DNA of 64,000 nt, taken from JAEUIX01 sp964611125 (GTDB lineage Bacteria; Planctomycetota; Phycisphaerae; Phycisphaerales; UBA1924). Of this stretch, positions 10,030 through 19,363 are shown one piece after another. The stretch covers positions 1 through 64,000 of the forward strand of contig CAZSZO010000021.1 in NCBI GenBank assembly GCA_964611125.1, given 5' to 3'. The notes beneath the pieces are model-generated. The model did no database searches. It saw only the letters and a program-made list of their open reading frames with translations, and was not told the DNA's origin. Within the stretch, counting starts at the first letter, position 1; each line of letters starts with the position of its first letter. Position numbers and translations under genes: made by a program.

Positions 10030-11310
10030 TCAATCAGGTTTTTTCTGGTGAAACCCTGGTATATCCCGCACAATGCGCTCCGCTGCCGCTTCGGCCCCGT
10101 CTTCTCGGTCGATCCGATCAGCCAGCGTGGCGGCGCTGCGGGCAAAGCTGGATTCGCTCAGGACCCGGCTTAGCGCGCTCTCCAGCCGGGCCGGGGTCAC
10201 CTGTGAGAACCGCAGCGTCTCTGAGGCGCCCAATCGCTTGACCCGCGCGGCGTTGTCAAATTGGTCGTGCGCCATCGGGGTAATCACTGTGGGCCGACCC
10301 GCCCGGAGGGCCTGGTTGGTCGTTCCGGCCCCGCCGTGGTGGACGACGGCCGCCGCGCGGGGGAAAACCACCGAGAATGGGGCATAGGGCACGGCCTTGA
10401 CTCCCGGCGGAAGATCGGTCGGTCCAGGCTGATCGCGGCCGACGACCAGCAAGCCCCGCTGCTTCAGCCGGCGGCAGGCTTCCGCCGCGTGGTGGTAGAA
10501 CCGGGCCGAGGCGTGGACGCCGGTCGAGCCCAGGGCGAAGACGAGCGGCGGGGGCCCGGCATCCAGGAACGCCAGCAGCTCGTCGTCGGGAGTTGACTGC
10601 GTCTGGTCGCGGTCGTGCCAGGTGGCGCCGGTGACGAGCGAGTTTGCGGGGTCGCCGGGCAGCGGCGGCCGGAGCATCGGCGACCAGATACCCAGGTTCA
10701 GGTTCGCGGCGGTGCAATCGAGGTGGAAGTTGCCGGTGCGAGGGGGCAGCCCAAGCTGGCGGCGAAGGCGGTTGGAGGCCGGGTCGAGCGCCAGCCGCAT
10801 GAACCACCGGCCCAGGAGCCGATCGAAGCCCACCGCCAGGGGGCCGGGCGCATGGGAACGAAAGGGGAGCAGCACGAGCTGGTCAGCCGGGTTGGCCCAC
10901 ATGAGCGGCGAGGGGCAGACCGACACCGTCGGTACGCCCTCGAGGTGGGAGACCCAGGCGCTCCCCATCACAATGGGGTGGTAGATCACGACGTCGGGGC
11001 GGCACTCGCGGATGAGTTCGCGGGTGCGTTCCACCATGCGGGGCATGGCGGGGAGCGTGAGCGTCCGGAGCACGACGATCGGCCCCCAGGTGGGGTCCAT
11101 CACCTTGTTGTCGGTGATGAGCTTTTTCAGATCCTGGTGCTCCAGCATCGGACGGAACTCCAGGCGCCCCTCCGGCCCCTCGATCAGCGGCTGGAAATAG
11201 GGATTGGTGCTGAGCACCACGCCGCACCCGCGGCGGGCCAGCGCCTGTCCGATGGCGATGAACGGGTGGATGTCGCCGTGGGAACCGAGGGTGAGCAGCA
11301 GGGCCTTCAC
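10030..11310 (-). CDS. GT1-type glycosyltransferase (UDP-glycosyltransferase/MGT-like)
   Basis: 426 residues, a GT-B fold enzyme transferring sugar from a nucleotide-sugar to a small hydrophobic acceptor. The N-terminus MKALLLTLGSHGDIHPFIAI is the typical N-terminal Rossmann start of sterol-glucosyltransferase/rhamnosyltransferase-like proteins. The C-terminal nucleotide-binding domain has VVHHGGAGTTNQALRAGRP near residue 320 and PMAHDQFDNAARVKRLG, the donor-binding signature. There is no signal peptide or membrane segment. Donor and acceptor cannot be predicted; a macrolide, sterol/hopanoid or rhamnolipid-type acceptor is possible. The gene stands alone, divergent from a membrane protein gene with 77 bases between. 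Confidence 0.85.
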   Translation of the reverse strand: MKALLLTLGSHGDIHPFIAIGQALARRGCGVVLSTNPYFQPLIEGPEGRLEFRPMLEHQDLKKLITDNKVMDPTWGPIVVLRTLTLPAMPRMVERTRELIRECRPDVVIYHPIVMGSAWVSHLEGVPTVSVCPSPLMWANPADQLVLLPFRSHAPGPLAVGFDRLLGRWFMRLALDPASNRLRRQLGLPPRTGNFHLDCTAANLNLGIWSPMLRPPLPGDPANSLVTGATWHDRDQTQSTPDDELLAFLDAGPPPLVFALGSTGVHASARFYHHAAEACRRLKQRGLLVVGRDQPGPTDLPPGVKAVPYAPFSVVFPRAAAVVHHGGAGTTNQALRAGRPTVITPMAHDQFDNAARVKRLGASETLRFSQVTPARLESALSRVLSESSFARSAATLADRIDREDGAEAAAERIVRDIPGFHQKKPD

Positions 11311-11387
11311 GGCGAGGAGCGTAGAGACGCCCTGCGGGGCCGGCTGGGCAATTCGGCGACGGCTCCGCAGCTGCTAGGCTGACGCGG

Positions 11388-12134
11388 ATGCTCCAGACCA
11401 TAGTCGTGGCGTTGCGATGGGTGCACATCCCGGCGGGGTTGATCGGTCTGGCGGTGTTCTGGCTGCCGCTGGTGGTGAAGAAGGGCGGGCGCCTCCACCG
11501 GCGTGCGGGTTGGCTCTTTGTGGTGTGCATGGGGCTCGCATCGGTGACGGCGGCGGGGCTGGCGGTGGTGCGGCTCCTCATTGCGGCGGACTCGCCAGGG
11601 GGGCTGACATTCGCGGCGTCGCTGGGGCCGATCTTCCTGTTCAACGTCGCGATGCTGAGCGGCGTCTCGGTGCACCATGGCGTCGCCATTCTGCGGCAGA
11701 AGGGGCGGCAGGCTCCGCACCGCGGCGTGGTCGACATCGCCCTGCCTGCGGCGCTGCTGAGCGTTTCGCTGGCGAGCGTGGCGATCGGGATCGCGACGGG
11801 TTTCGTGCTGCTGTTCACCCTGCCGGTGGTGGGCGTGCTGGTGAGCGCCCAGCAGTTGTGGGTGCTGCTGAGGACGCCGAGCGACCGGATGTTCTGGTGG
11901 TTCCAGCACATGTCGGGCATGCTGGGCGGGTGCATCGCGGCCCTCACGGCGGCCCTGATCACCAACGCAGCGACTCTCCGTCCGTACGTGCCGGCGCCGT
12001 CGTGGGTGTACTGGATTGCCCCCTCAGCGATCGGCGTGCCGCTGCTTCTGATCTGGCAGGGCGTGTATCGGCGCCGTTTCGGCTCCAAGCCCGTCGGCGT
12101 CGGGAACGCGGCGCCGGCCCCGAAGCGGGCGTGA
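11388..12134 (+). CDS. Multipass membrane protein (DUF2306-like)
   Basis: 248 residues with about seven hydrophobic helices, beginning MLQTIVVALRWVHIPAGLIG. The early HIPAG motif, the KKGGRLHRRAGWLFVVCM loop (a GxxHRRxG pattern) and the general topology resemble DUF2306 membrane proteins, whose function is unknown. No catalytic motif is recognisable. The gene is divergent from the glycosyltransferase and 123 bases upstream of the phosphatase gene. The family assignment is by pattern only. Confidence 0.6.
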   Translation: MLQTIVVALRWVHIPAGLIGLAVFWLPLVVKKGGRLHRRAGWLFVVCMGLASVTAAGLAVVRLLIAADSPGGLTFAASLGPIFLFNVAMLSGVSVHHGVAILRQKGRQAPHRGVVDIALPAALLSVSLASVAIGIATGFVLLFTLPVVGVLVSAQQLWVLLRTPSDRMFWWFQHMSGMLGGCIAALTAALITNAATLRPYVPAPSWVYWIAPSAIGVPLLLIWQGVYRRRFGSKPVGVGNAAPAPKRA

Positions 12135-12257
12135 TGGCGGACTCGGCGAAACGGCCACCGCCTTAACGCGCCTTTGACGAAGCGGCAGGCCCCCGATGGC
12201 GCGGTTGCTGGTACGATTTTCCATCACCTCGCGTAACTTCGAGGAAAGGGAGATCTC

Positions 12258-14009
12258 ATGAGCACTTCGTCCACGCGCGGGATCGCGCTCTCGCTGGCTT
12301 CCGTCCTGTTTGCGTTTGCCGGTTCGGTGGCGAGCGCTCAGTTGGTCAACGGCGTCGCTGCGGGCGATACCACCACCGACTCGACGGTGCTCTGGGCCCG
12401 TTCGCTGTCCCTGGGCGGCCTGAGCTTCGATGTCAGCACGGCGCCCAACTTCGTCAACGCGACCACGATCAACACGACCATCAGCGATACGCTGGTTCCG
12501 GGCCGCGTGAACGTCACGGGCCTGACCCCGGGCACCCGGTACTACTACCGGGCCAGCGACGCCAGCGGCGCTTCACTCACCGGCACGTTCGTGACCGCGG
12601 CGGCCCAGGGCTCCCGCCCAGCCTTCCGCATGGGCGTCTCGGGCGACTGGCGCGGCGACGCCGCTCCCTTCCCCTTCGCCCGCAACGTCGCGGCCCAGCA
12701 GCTTGACCTGTGGATCTCCCTCGGCGACACCATCTACGCCGACGTCCCCTCCCCGGCCCTCCCGGGCGTGAGCCAGGCCCGGACGCTGCCGGAGTTCCGT
12801 CAGAAGCACGCCGAGATCTACACCGAGCGCGGCGGGCTCAACACCCTGGCGGATGTGCGGGCCTCAACCTCGACGCTCGCCATGATCGACGATCACGAGG
12901 TGACCAACGATTTCGCCGGGTTCGACACGGTCGCCAACGACGCCCGCTTCGCCTTCGGCGGCGCCCAGCCGACCGACCGCCTGAACAACACGCCGCTGTA
13001 CAACAACGGGCTGCAGGCCTTCCACGACTATCACCCGATCCAGCAGCGGACCTATGCCCCGATCGGCGATGCCCGCACCGACAACCGGCCCGACCTGTAC
13101 CGCACGCAGCGCTACGGCGACACCGCTGCGGTCTTCGTGGCCGATGCCCGCTCCTTCCGCGATGTCGAGCTCGCCCCCGTGGCCGACCCCACCAACCCGG
13201 CCCAGATCGGCGGCTTCCTGGTCGCCGCAGCGAATCCCAACCGCACGATGCTCGGCAGCCGGCAGTTCCAGCGGCTCACCAGCGACCTGCTGGCGGCCCA
13301 GCAGTCGGGCGTCACGTGGAAGTTCGTGAACATCGGTCAGCCCAGCCAGAACCTTGGCGTGCTCGGGGCCGAGGATCGCTATGAGGGCTACGCCGCCGAG
13401 CGGGCCGCTCTGCTGAACTTCGTCAAGACCAACCGGATCGAGAACGTGGTGTTCGTCACGGCCGACATCCACGGCACGCTGGTGAACAACCTGACCTATC
13501 AGACGACTCCTGGCGGGCCGCAGATCGACTCGGGCGTCTGGGAGATCTCGACGGGCTCGGGCGCGTACGACGCTCCGTTCGGCCCGACGGTTGCGGGCAT
13601 CGCCGCCCAGCTCAACCTGCCCGGTGCGCTTCCGCTGGCCACCTACCTGGATCTGCCCGCCGCGTTCCAGGAGCAGTATGTGCAGGGCTTGGTGAACGCT
13701 CAGCTGGTTCCGCTGGGCTACGACACGCTGGGTCTGGCGGGTTCGAGCATCCCCGCGACGCTTCTTCAGGGCACGTGGACGGCGACCAACACCTACGGCT
13801 GGACGCAGTTCGACATTGACCCCGTCACGCAGGCTCTGCTGGTCACCACCTACGGCATCCCCTGGTACCCCGTCGGCACCGACCCCGCGTTCCTGGCGAC
13901 GCTGCAGCCGACGATCGTGCAGCAGTTCCGCGTGAACGCGATCCCGGGCCCGAGCGTGCTGGGCGTGCTTGGCCTGGCCGGTTTGGTGGGCCTCCGCCGC
14001 CGGCGGTGA
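12258..14009 (+). CDS. PhoD-like secreted phosphatase/phosphodiesterase with PEP-CTERM-like tail
   Basis: 583 residues. A signal peptide ends near 27 (FAFAGSVASA). Residues ~28-118 are a PhoD N-terminal beta domain (LTPGTRYYYRA). The metallophosphatase domain follows, with FRMGVSGDWRG, LWISLGDTIYADVP, TLAMIDDHEVTNDFAG and VVFVTADIHGTLVNNL carrying the metal-binding Asp, His and Asn residues of PhoD-like Ca/Fe enzymes. The C-terminus, AIPGPSVLGVLGLAG followed by a short helix and RRRR, is a sorting tail of PEP-CTERM type (PGPS in place of PEP). Expected location is the cell surface. A start at 12258 is preceded by GGAAAGGGAG. Confidence 0.88.
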   Translation: MSTSSTRGIALSLASVLFAFAGSVASAQLVNGVAAGDTTTDSTVLWARSLSLGGLSFDVSTAPNFVNATTINTTISDTLVPGRVNVTGLTPGTRYYYRASDASGASLTGTFVTAAAQGSRPAFRMGVSGDWRGDAAPFPFARNVAAQQLDLWISLGDTIYADVPSPALPGVSQARTLPEFRQKHAEIYTERGGLNTLADVRASTSTLAMIDDHEVTNDFAGFDTVANDARFAFGGAQPTDRLNNTPLYNNGLQAFHDYHPIQQRTYAPIGDARTDNRPDLYRTQRYGDTAAVFVADARSFRDVELAPVADPTNPAQIGGFLVAAANPNRTMLGSRQFQRLTSDLLAAQQSGVTWKFVNIGQPSQNLGVLGAEDRYEGYAAERAALLNFVKTNRIENVVFVTADIHGTLVNNLTYQTTPGGPQIDSGVWEISTGSGAYDAPFGPTVAGIAAQLNLPGALPLATYLDLPAAFQEQYVQGLVNAQLVPLGYDTLGLAGSSIPATLLQGTWTATNTYGWTQFDIDPVTQALLVTTYGIPWYPVGTDPAFLATLQPTIVQQFRVNAIPGPSVLGVLGLAGLVGLRRRR

Positions 14010-14039
14010 GCCGGCTCTGAACGGGCTGTATGCTGGAGC

Positions 14040-14550
14040 GTGGATTCGCCCGACTGGAGCTCCGCGCCGATCTTGCAGAGGATGGTGGCCGCTGTGGAGT
14101 TGGTCCGCCAGGGACTCGTACGCGCTGTTGACGCTCTGGGCGTGGCAGGTGTCGAGTTCGCGATCGTCGGTGGAAACGCGGTCGCCGCGTGGGTGGCCAC
14201 CGTGGATGCGGCGGCAGTCCGCAACACCCAGGATGTCAACGTCCTCATCCGGCGGGCGGACCTGCCCGCCGCGCGCGCGGCGCCTGAGCGAGCGGGCTTC
14301 GCCTATCGGCATGTTGGCGGGCTGGAGGTGTTTCTCGACGGTGCGGCGGGGAACCCGCGCGACGGCGTTCACATCGTGTTCGCCGGGGAAATCGTTCGCC
14401 CCGGCGAGGCTCACGCGAACCCCGGCGTTGAGGACGCAATCGATCTGGGGCCGCTGCGAGTGATCAGTCTGGAGGCGCTCGGGGCCCGCGCGCCTGCAGG
14501 GCGTGCTGGCTGACCGTCTGCAGGCGATCCTCGACACTCCCGACGGCTGA
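14040..14550 (+). pseudogene. Decayed nucleotidyltransferase-fold gene (internal deletion plus frameshift)
   Basis: From GTG 14040 the frame encodes an MNT/AbiEii-like nucleotidyltransferase start: GVEFAIVGGNAVAAWVA, then AVRNTQDVNVLIRRADL, with the GG helix and the DxN variant of the DxD site. It runs to VISLEAL at about 14480 and then into ARAPAGRAG and a TGA at 14511. In another frame, bases 14490-14550 encode ARLQGVLADRLQAILDTPDG and a stop, which looks like the true C-terminus of this family. The usual middle segment after SLEAL (a Lys-rich DKDRVHL...D stretch) is missing. I read this as a short internal deletion that left a frameshift. It is convergent with the ALDH gene, 1 base apart. 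Confidence 0.65.
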
Positions 14551-14551
14551 A

Positions 14552-16102
14552 CTACTCGAACCGGATGCCCTGGGCCAGTTCCATCCGGCCGCTGAAGTTC
14601 ACCGCCGTGGTCTGGCGGCGCATATAAGCCTTCCAGGAGTCGCTGCCGCTTTCGCGGCCGCCGCCGGTTTCCTTCTCACCGCCGAAGGCGCCGCCGATCT
14701 CGGCGCCGCTGGTGCCGCAGTTGACGTTGGCGATCCCGCAGTCGGAGCCGGAGCCGTCGGGATTGAGGAACCGCTCGGCCTGGGTCAGGCTCTCGGTGAA
14801 GATGGCCGAGGAGAGCCCCTGATCGACGCCGTTCTGGAGCGCGATGGCCTCTTCAAGCGTCGAGTAGGTGAAGACGTACAGAATCGGCGCGAACGTCTCC
14901 TCGTGGGCGATGGGAAGCACGTTGGAGGCGGGCGCCTGGATCAGCGTCGGCTGAACATAGTGCCCGCGGCTCCCGGGGACCTCCACCCGGGCCCCCCCCG
15001 CCAGCACGGTTCCGCCCTGCTCGCGGGCGAGCCTGACTGCGCGGTCGAAGCCCTGCACGGCCTGGGCGTTGATGAGCGGTCCGACGAGCGTGCCCTCCTT
15101 CAGGGGGTCGCCGATGCGGTTCATGATCTGCTGATAGGCCGCCTGGATCCGCGGGATGAACCTCGACGCGATGCTCTGGTGCACGATCAGCCGGCGGGTG
15201 GTGGTGCAGCGCTGACCGGCGGTGCCCACGCTGCCGAAGACCGTCGATGGCAAGGCCAGGTCGAGGTTGGCCGTCTCAGTGACGATGCAGGCGTTGTTCC
15301 CGCCCAGTTCGAGCAGGCTGCGACCCAGCCGCTCCGCGACCACCCTGCCCACCACCTTGCCCATGCGGCAGGAGCCCGTGGCGGAGATCAGCGGCACCCG
15401 CTTGTCAGCCACCAGCCGCTCGCCGATCACGTTATCGCGACCCACCAGCAGCGTGAAGACGCCCTCATGCCCCATGCGGGCGGCGACCCGCTCGGCCAGT
15501 TCGTGGCAAGCCAGGGCGGTCAGCGGGGCCAGGAGGCTCGGCTTCCAGATGGTCACATCGCCGCAGACGGTCGCGAGCATGGCGTTCCACCCCCACACCG
15601 CGGCGGGGAAGTTGAACGCCGTGATGCAGCCCACCGGGCCCAGCGGCAGCCACTGCTCCACCAGGCGGTGGCCGGCCCGCTCGCTGGGGATGACCTGCCC
15701 GGGCAGCTGGCGCGACAGGCCCACGGCGAAGTCGGCGATGTCGACGATCTCCTGGATCTCGCCCAGGCCCTCAGCGCGGATCTTGCCCACCTCCAGGCTC
15801 ACCAGCTCGCCCAGATCAGCCTTGTGGGTGCGGAACTCGTCGCCGATGGCGCGGACGAGCTGGCCACGGACTGGGGCGGGAACGGCCCGGAACCGCTTGA
15901 ACGCGGCGACAGCGGTCGAGAGGGTCTGCTCGTAGTCCTGGGCGGTGTTCAGGCGCAGGCCGCCGAGGGGCTCGCCGGTGGCGGGGTTCTCCGACATGAT
16001 GACGTCGTCGCCGGCGGGGGCGCTGAGGGGGAGAGTGGGGGCGACGAAGCGCGGGCTGCGGGTGACGCCAAGACGGTCGAGAACGGGTGCGAGGTGGCTC
16101 AT
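14552..16102 (-). CDS. ALDH7-family aldehyde dehydrogenase (aminoadipate/piperideine-6-carboxylate type)
   Basis: 516 residues, full length for the family. It has the catalytic Glu in LGRSLLELGGNNAC, the catalytic Cys in GTAGQRCTTTRRL and the ALDH7 C-terminal signature FGGEKETGGGRESGSDSWK followed by AYMRRQTTAVNFS. The cofactor region includes GCITAFNFPAAVWGWN and IWKPS. ALDH7 members (antiquitin, AmaB) oxidise alpha-aminoadipate semialdehyde to aminoadipate in lysine catabolism with NAD+. No other lysine-degradation gene is next to it, so the substrate is inferred from family only. The gene is cytosolic, with no leader, and divergent from the HEAT-like gene. Confidence 0.9.
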   Translation of the reverse strand: MSHLAPVLDRLGVTRSPRFVAPTLPLSAPAGDDVIMSENPATGEPLGGLRLNTAQDYEQTLSTAVAAFKRFRAVPAPVRGQLVRAIGDEFRTHKADLGELVSLEVGKIRAEGLGEIQEIVDIADFAVGLSRQLPGQVIPSERAGHRLVEQWLPLGPVGCITAFNFPAAVWGWNAMLATVCGDVTIWKPSLLAPLTALACHELAERVAARMGHEGVFTLLVGRDNVIGERLVADKRVPLISATGSCRMGKVVGRVVAERLGRSLLELGGNNACIVTETANLDLALPSTVFGSVGTAGQRCTTTRRLIVHQSIASRFIPRIQAAYQQIMNRIGDPLKEGTLVGPLINAQAVQGFDRAVRLAREQGGTVLAGGARVEVPGSRGHYVQPTLIQAPASNVLPIAHEETFAPILYVFTYSTLEEAIALQNGVDQGLSSAIFTESLTQAERFLNPDGSGSDCGIANVNCGTSGAEIGGAFGGEKETGGGRESGSDSWKAYMRRQTTAVNFSGRMELAQGIRFE

Positions 16103-16255
16103 GCGGCGAGTTTACGGCGCCACGCCGCGGGGCGGGGAGGGCGATGGGCTTGCCTCGCATGTGGGCACATGGGCATGTGAGCATTCGCGAACTTGACGCG
16201 ATGAGTGTTGGCGGCTCCGCCGCGCGGCCGATCTTCTGGCCCCGTGACTCCTCTC

Positions 16256-17542
16256 ATGTGGACGTTGGCGACATGGACCCCGCTGGTCATGGGCGCTTGG
16301 CTGGTCGGGGCCGGACTGGTGCGGGCGATCCGGACACGGGGCCCGCGCGAGCGGTGCCATGGCTGGCCGGGCGCCTGGAGGCGCGCGGCCGTGCTGGACC
16401 CACGCCGATGGCTGGGCTTGGGGGCGTGCGGCTATCCGCTGGCGGCGCTTCCTGCCGGTCCGGGTGGAGTCCGGCTTTGCCCCGAGTGCGGCCAGTCGCA
16501 CCGGTCGGGCGCCAAGGCATGGCGGGCGCCGCTGCATCGGCAGTGGTTGATCATCGCGGGGCTGGTGGTCATGTGCGGCTGGCCGGCGCCGGGCGCGGCG
16601 CGATGGCTGTATCGCGGGACGTGGACGCGCCGGCTGCCGGCGGAGGCGGTGGTGGCGGCCAACGTGCTGCTGGGCGGTCGCACGCCGCGGCTGCTGCGCG
16701 ATGAGCTGGTGACGCGTGTTTACGAGAAGCAGTTCACCGATGCGCAGCTCGACAGCGTGACGCCGCTGCTGCTGAGCGAGCTGAAGGATGACGACATCGC
16801 GTGGAACGCTCAGGCGGCGTGGACCGCGTTGCTGGCCATGCCCCAGTGCATCAGCATCCCGGCCCTCGAGCAAGCCCTTGAGGCGCCGGACTACCAGGAG
16901 CGGCAACTCGCGGCGGTGATCTTGCGCTCCATGGATGGGTATTGGCCCAGCGACGCCTGCCTGCGGGTGACGGTCGAGGGCCTGCGGGACGACTCCTTTC
17001 CGCACGACCGCCGGACGGGCCGGACCACCTTCATCAGCAATGCCTATGGGGGCTTTGAGTATCTCTGCCAGTTCGCCGGCGACGCGGCGCCTCACCTCGC
17101 CAGCGGACTGCGCTCGCCTGACGCCCAGCAGCGGTTCCTTTCGGCAGTCGTGGTGGGATACTCGGCGGCCGGGGCGGTGTCCAAACCGAGCACCCAGGGT
17201 CCGTGGGACCCTCCGGCTGCAACATCAACCCGGCCGCTTCCGGCGGAGCTGATTGACGAGGCGATCCCGGTGCTGGTGCGGGCCTTGGCGGAGAACAGCA
17301 TCGATGATGATGCCAAGCAGGCTTCGGCGGCCCTGGTGCGGATGGGCGGGCGCGCGGTGGCGGCGCTTGAGGAGGCGTCTCTGGCGAGCGACCCGCAGCA
17401 GCGCCGGCTGGCGGCGCTGATTCTGCGGCGAATCGCGCTCCCGGGGAGCGAGCCGGCCCGAGTGCCGCGCGGAGACCCGGCCCGCATCACGGTGCTGGGG
17501 ACCGATGTCACGGCCGTCGCGGCGAGCCGCCTTGTGGAATAG
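16256..17542 (+). CDS. Membrane-anchored HEAT-like repeat protein with CPECG motif
   Basis: 428 residues from ATG 16256; GTG 16244 or 16205 are also in frame. The first helix (MWTLATWTPLVMGAWLVGAG) is a membrane segment, followed by a cytosolic stretch with VRLCPECGQSH (half of a zinc ribbon) and a second membrane helix (WLIIAGLVVMCGWPA). Residues ~130-420 are helical repeats resembling HEAT/Armadillo units (WNAQAAWTALLAMP, DDDAKQASAALVRMGGRAVA, QQRRLAALILRRIA). HEAT arrays bind proteins; no partner is evident. It starts a same-strand run with the ThiF-like and DinB-like genes, 68 bases before the first. Function unknown. Confidence 0.65.
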   Translation: MWTLATWTPLVMGAWLVGAGLVRAIRTRGPRERCHGWPGAWRRAAVLDPRRWLGLGACGYPLAALPAGPGGVRLCPECGQSHRSGAKAWRAPLHRQWLIIAGLVVMCGWPAPGAARWLYRGTWTRRLPAEAVVAANVLLGGRTPRLLRDELVTRVYEKQFTDAQLDSVTPLLLSELKDDDIAWNAQAAWTALLAMPQCISIPALEQALEAPDYQERQLAAVILRSMDGYWPSDACLRVTVEGLRDDSFPHDRRTGRTTFISNAYGGFEYLCQFAGDAAPHLASGLRSPDAQQRFLSAVVVGYSAAGAVSKPSTQGPWDPPAATSTRPLPAELIDEAIPVLVRALAENSIDDDAKQASAALVRMGGRAVAALEEASLASDPQQRRLAALILRRIALPGSEPARVPRGDPARITVLGTDVTAVAASRLVE

Positions 17543-17610
17543 GGAGGGAGCTGGCCGGCTGGTGCGGACCGGCAGAGGAACTCGGGGCGTGCCGGGGCGG
17601 GCCCGTCCCT

Positions 17611-18762
17611 ATGCTGGCGGCGATGAGCGGCGACCTCTCACGCTATCACCGGCAGGCGATTCTTCCGGACTTCGGCCAGGCCGGGCAGGAGCGGCTCGCC
17701 GCCAGCCACGCCATGGTGATCGGCCTGGGGGCACTAGGCTGCCCCGCGGCGGACCTGCTGGCCCGCGCGGGCACAGGCCGGCTGACCCTCGTCGACCGCG
17801 ACGTGGTGGAATTCACCAACCTGCAGCGCCAGACGCTGTTCGATGAAGCCGACGCGCGTGCGGGGGCGCCCAAGGCCGAGGCGGCCGCCAAGCGGCTTCG
17901 CGCTGTGAACTCGTCGATCGTGGTCGATCCGATCGTGGAGGACTTCAGTCCGGGCGGCGGCGGTGGGGAGGGCGGTGGGGCGGGGGCCGGGGGTGGGGGG
18001 GCTGGGGGTGGGGGGGCTCACGGGGCCGGCTCCGGGGAGCGGCTCGTGACGCCGCACCCGCGCCCGCAGGTGATCCTGGATTGCACCGACAACTTCGAGA
18101 CGCGGTACCTCATCAACGATGTGAGCGTGAAGCACGCGATTCCTTACGTGTACGCCGGGGCGGTGGCGACGGGGGGCATGGTCATGGCGGTGGTCCCCGG
18201 TGAGTCGGCGTGCTTGCGGTGCGTCTTTGCCGAGCCGCCGGCGCCGGGCTCGGCGCCCACGTGCGACACGGCGGGGATCCTGGGCCCGGTGGCGATGGTG
18301 GCCGGGGCCCTGCAGGCGGTGGAGGCGATCAAGATCCTGCTGGGGCGGGTGGACCGGGTGAGCCGGGGGCTGTGGGCGTTTGACCCGTGGCTGAACCAGC
18401 AGCGGGTGCTGAATCTGGCAGGCGCGCGGCGGGCCGACTGCCCATGCTGCGGGCAGGGGCGGTTTGAGTTTCTGCATGAGCGGGGTTCGGGGGGGGGCCC
18501 GCGGGTGCTGTGCGGACGGAACTCGGTGCAGATCACCCCCGGGCGCGGGGCCGCTCTCGATCTGCCCGGTCTGGCGGCCCGCCTGGCGGCGGTGGGGGAG
18601 TTTGCGGTGCTGGCGACGCACCTGCGCGGGCGGGTGCGGGCGGGGGCCGGCGGCGAAGGTGGGCATGAGCTGACGGTCTTCGCCGACGGGCGGGCGATCA
18701 TCGGGGGGACCACCGACCCCATCGAGGCGCGGGCCGTGTACGCGCGGTACATCGGGGCGTGA
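17611..18762 (+). CDS. ThiF/MoeB/HesA-type E1-like adenylyltransferase with Gly-rich insert
   Basis: 383 residues. The adenylation domain starts LSRYHRQAILPDFG and has the nucleotide site VIGLGALGCPAADLLARAG with LTLVDRDVVEFTNLQRQ, the DNFETRYLIND segment and metal cysteines in CLRC and CPCCG. These enzymes adenylate the C-terminal Gly-Gly of ThiS/MoaD-like sulfur carriers. Residues ~114-140 are an insertion of almost only glycine and alanine, encoded by G tracts at about 17953-18010, absent from typical relatives. The C-terminal ~110 residues do not match a rhodanese; they end with a compact VFADGRAIIGGTTDP domain. No sulfur-carrier gene lies nearby. ATG 17611 or 17623 may start it. Confidence 0.85.
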   Translation: MLAAMSGDLSRYHRQAILPDFGQAGQERLAASHAMVIGLGALGCPAADLLARAGTGRLTLVDRDVVEFTNLQRQTLFDEADARAGAPKAEAAAKRLRAVNSSIVVDPIVEDFSPGGGGGEGGGAGAGGGGAGGGGAHGAGSGERLVTPHPRPQVILDCTDNFETRYLINDVSVKHAIPYVYAGAVATGGMVMAVVPGESACLRCVFAEPPAPGSAPTCDTAGILGPVAMVAGALQAVEAIKILLGRVDRVSRGLWAFDPWLNQQRVLNLAGARRADCPCCGQGRFEFLHERGSGGGPRVLCGRNSVQITPGRGAALDLPGLAARLAAVGEFAVLATHLRGRVRAGAGGEGGHELTVFADGRAIIGGTTDPIEARAVYARYIGA

Positions 18763-18778
18763 AGGGTGGAGCCAAGTC

Positions 18779-19300
18779 ATGGCGGCGATCACGCACATCC
18801 TGCAGGCGGCCCGTCGATCGCGCGACCTGGGGGAGCGGCTGCTGATTGGGATCCGGCCCGAGCAGTTCGCCCGGCGGGCCTGGCCGATCGCCAACCAGCC
18901 AATCATGACCAATCACCCGGCCTTCATCTACGGGCACCTGGCGCTGTATCCCGCGAAGATCCTGACCGTCTGCGGGCGAGCCAAGGCCGGGAGCGCGGCC
19001 CCGAGCGGGTACGAGGCGATGTTCTCGCGCGATGCCCAGTGCCAGGACGACCCCATGGGGATCATCTACCCGCCGATGGGCGAGGTGGCGGGGGTGTTTT
19101 TGAGCACGCACGACGCGATGTTCCCCGTTCTGGCGGACCTGCCCGATGAGGCCCTGGAGCGGCCGAATCCCGACGCCCGGTTGGCGAAGGTGTTCACGAC
19201 GGTGGGGTTCGCGGCGACCTTTCTGCTCTGCAACCACCTGGCGGGTCACCTCGGCCAGGTGAGCGCCTGGCGGCGGTGCATGGGCCTGGGTCCGGCATGA
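18779..19300 (+). CDS. DinB-like four-helix protein (first tandem copy)
   Basis: 173 residues resembling the DinB/YfiT-like putative metalloenzyme superfamily. Putative metal His residues lie in TNHPAFIYGHLALYP and in CNHLAGHLGQVSAWRR, the HxxxH near the C-terminus. Members include thiol-dependent transferases such as maleylpyruvate isomerase and bacillithiol S-transferase, but no substrate can be assigned here. It starts 16 bases after the ThiF-like gene, so the two are probably co-transcribed. The next gene is a paralogue of about the same length. Confidence 0.75.
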   Translation: MAAITHILQAARRSRDLGERLLIGIRPEQFARRAWPIANQPIMTNHPAFIYGHLALYPAKILTVCGRAKAGSAAPSGYEAMFSRDAQCQDDPMGIIYPPMGEVAGVFLSTHDAMFPVLADLPDEALERPNPDARLAKVFTTVGFAATFLLCNHLAGHLGQVSAWRRCMGLGPA

Positions 19301-19363
19301 TCGCCGTGGGGCGGGGTCTACGATGCGGCGAGGCCGTTTGAGGACCACCCAGAAAGGACCGCC

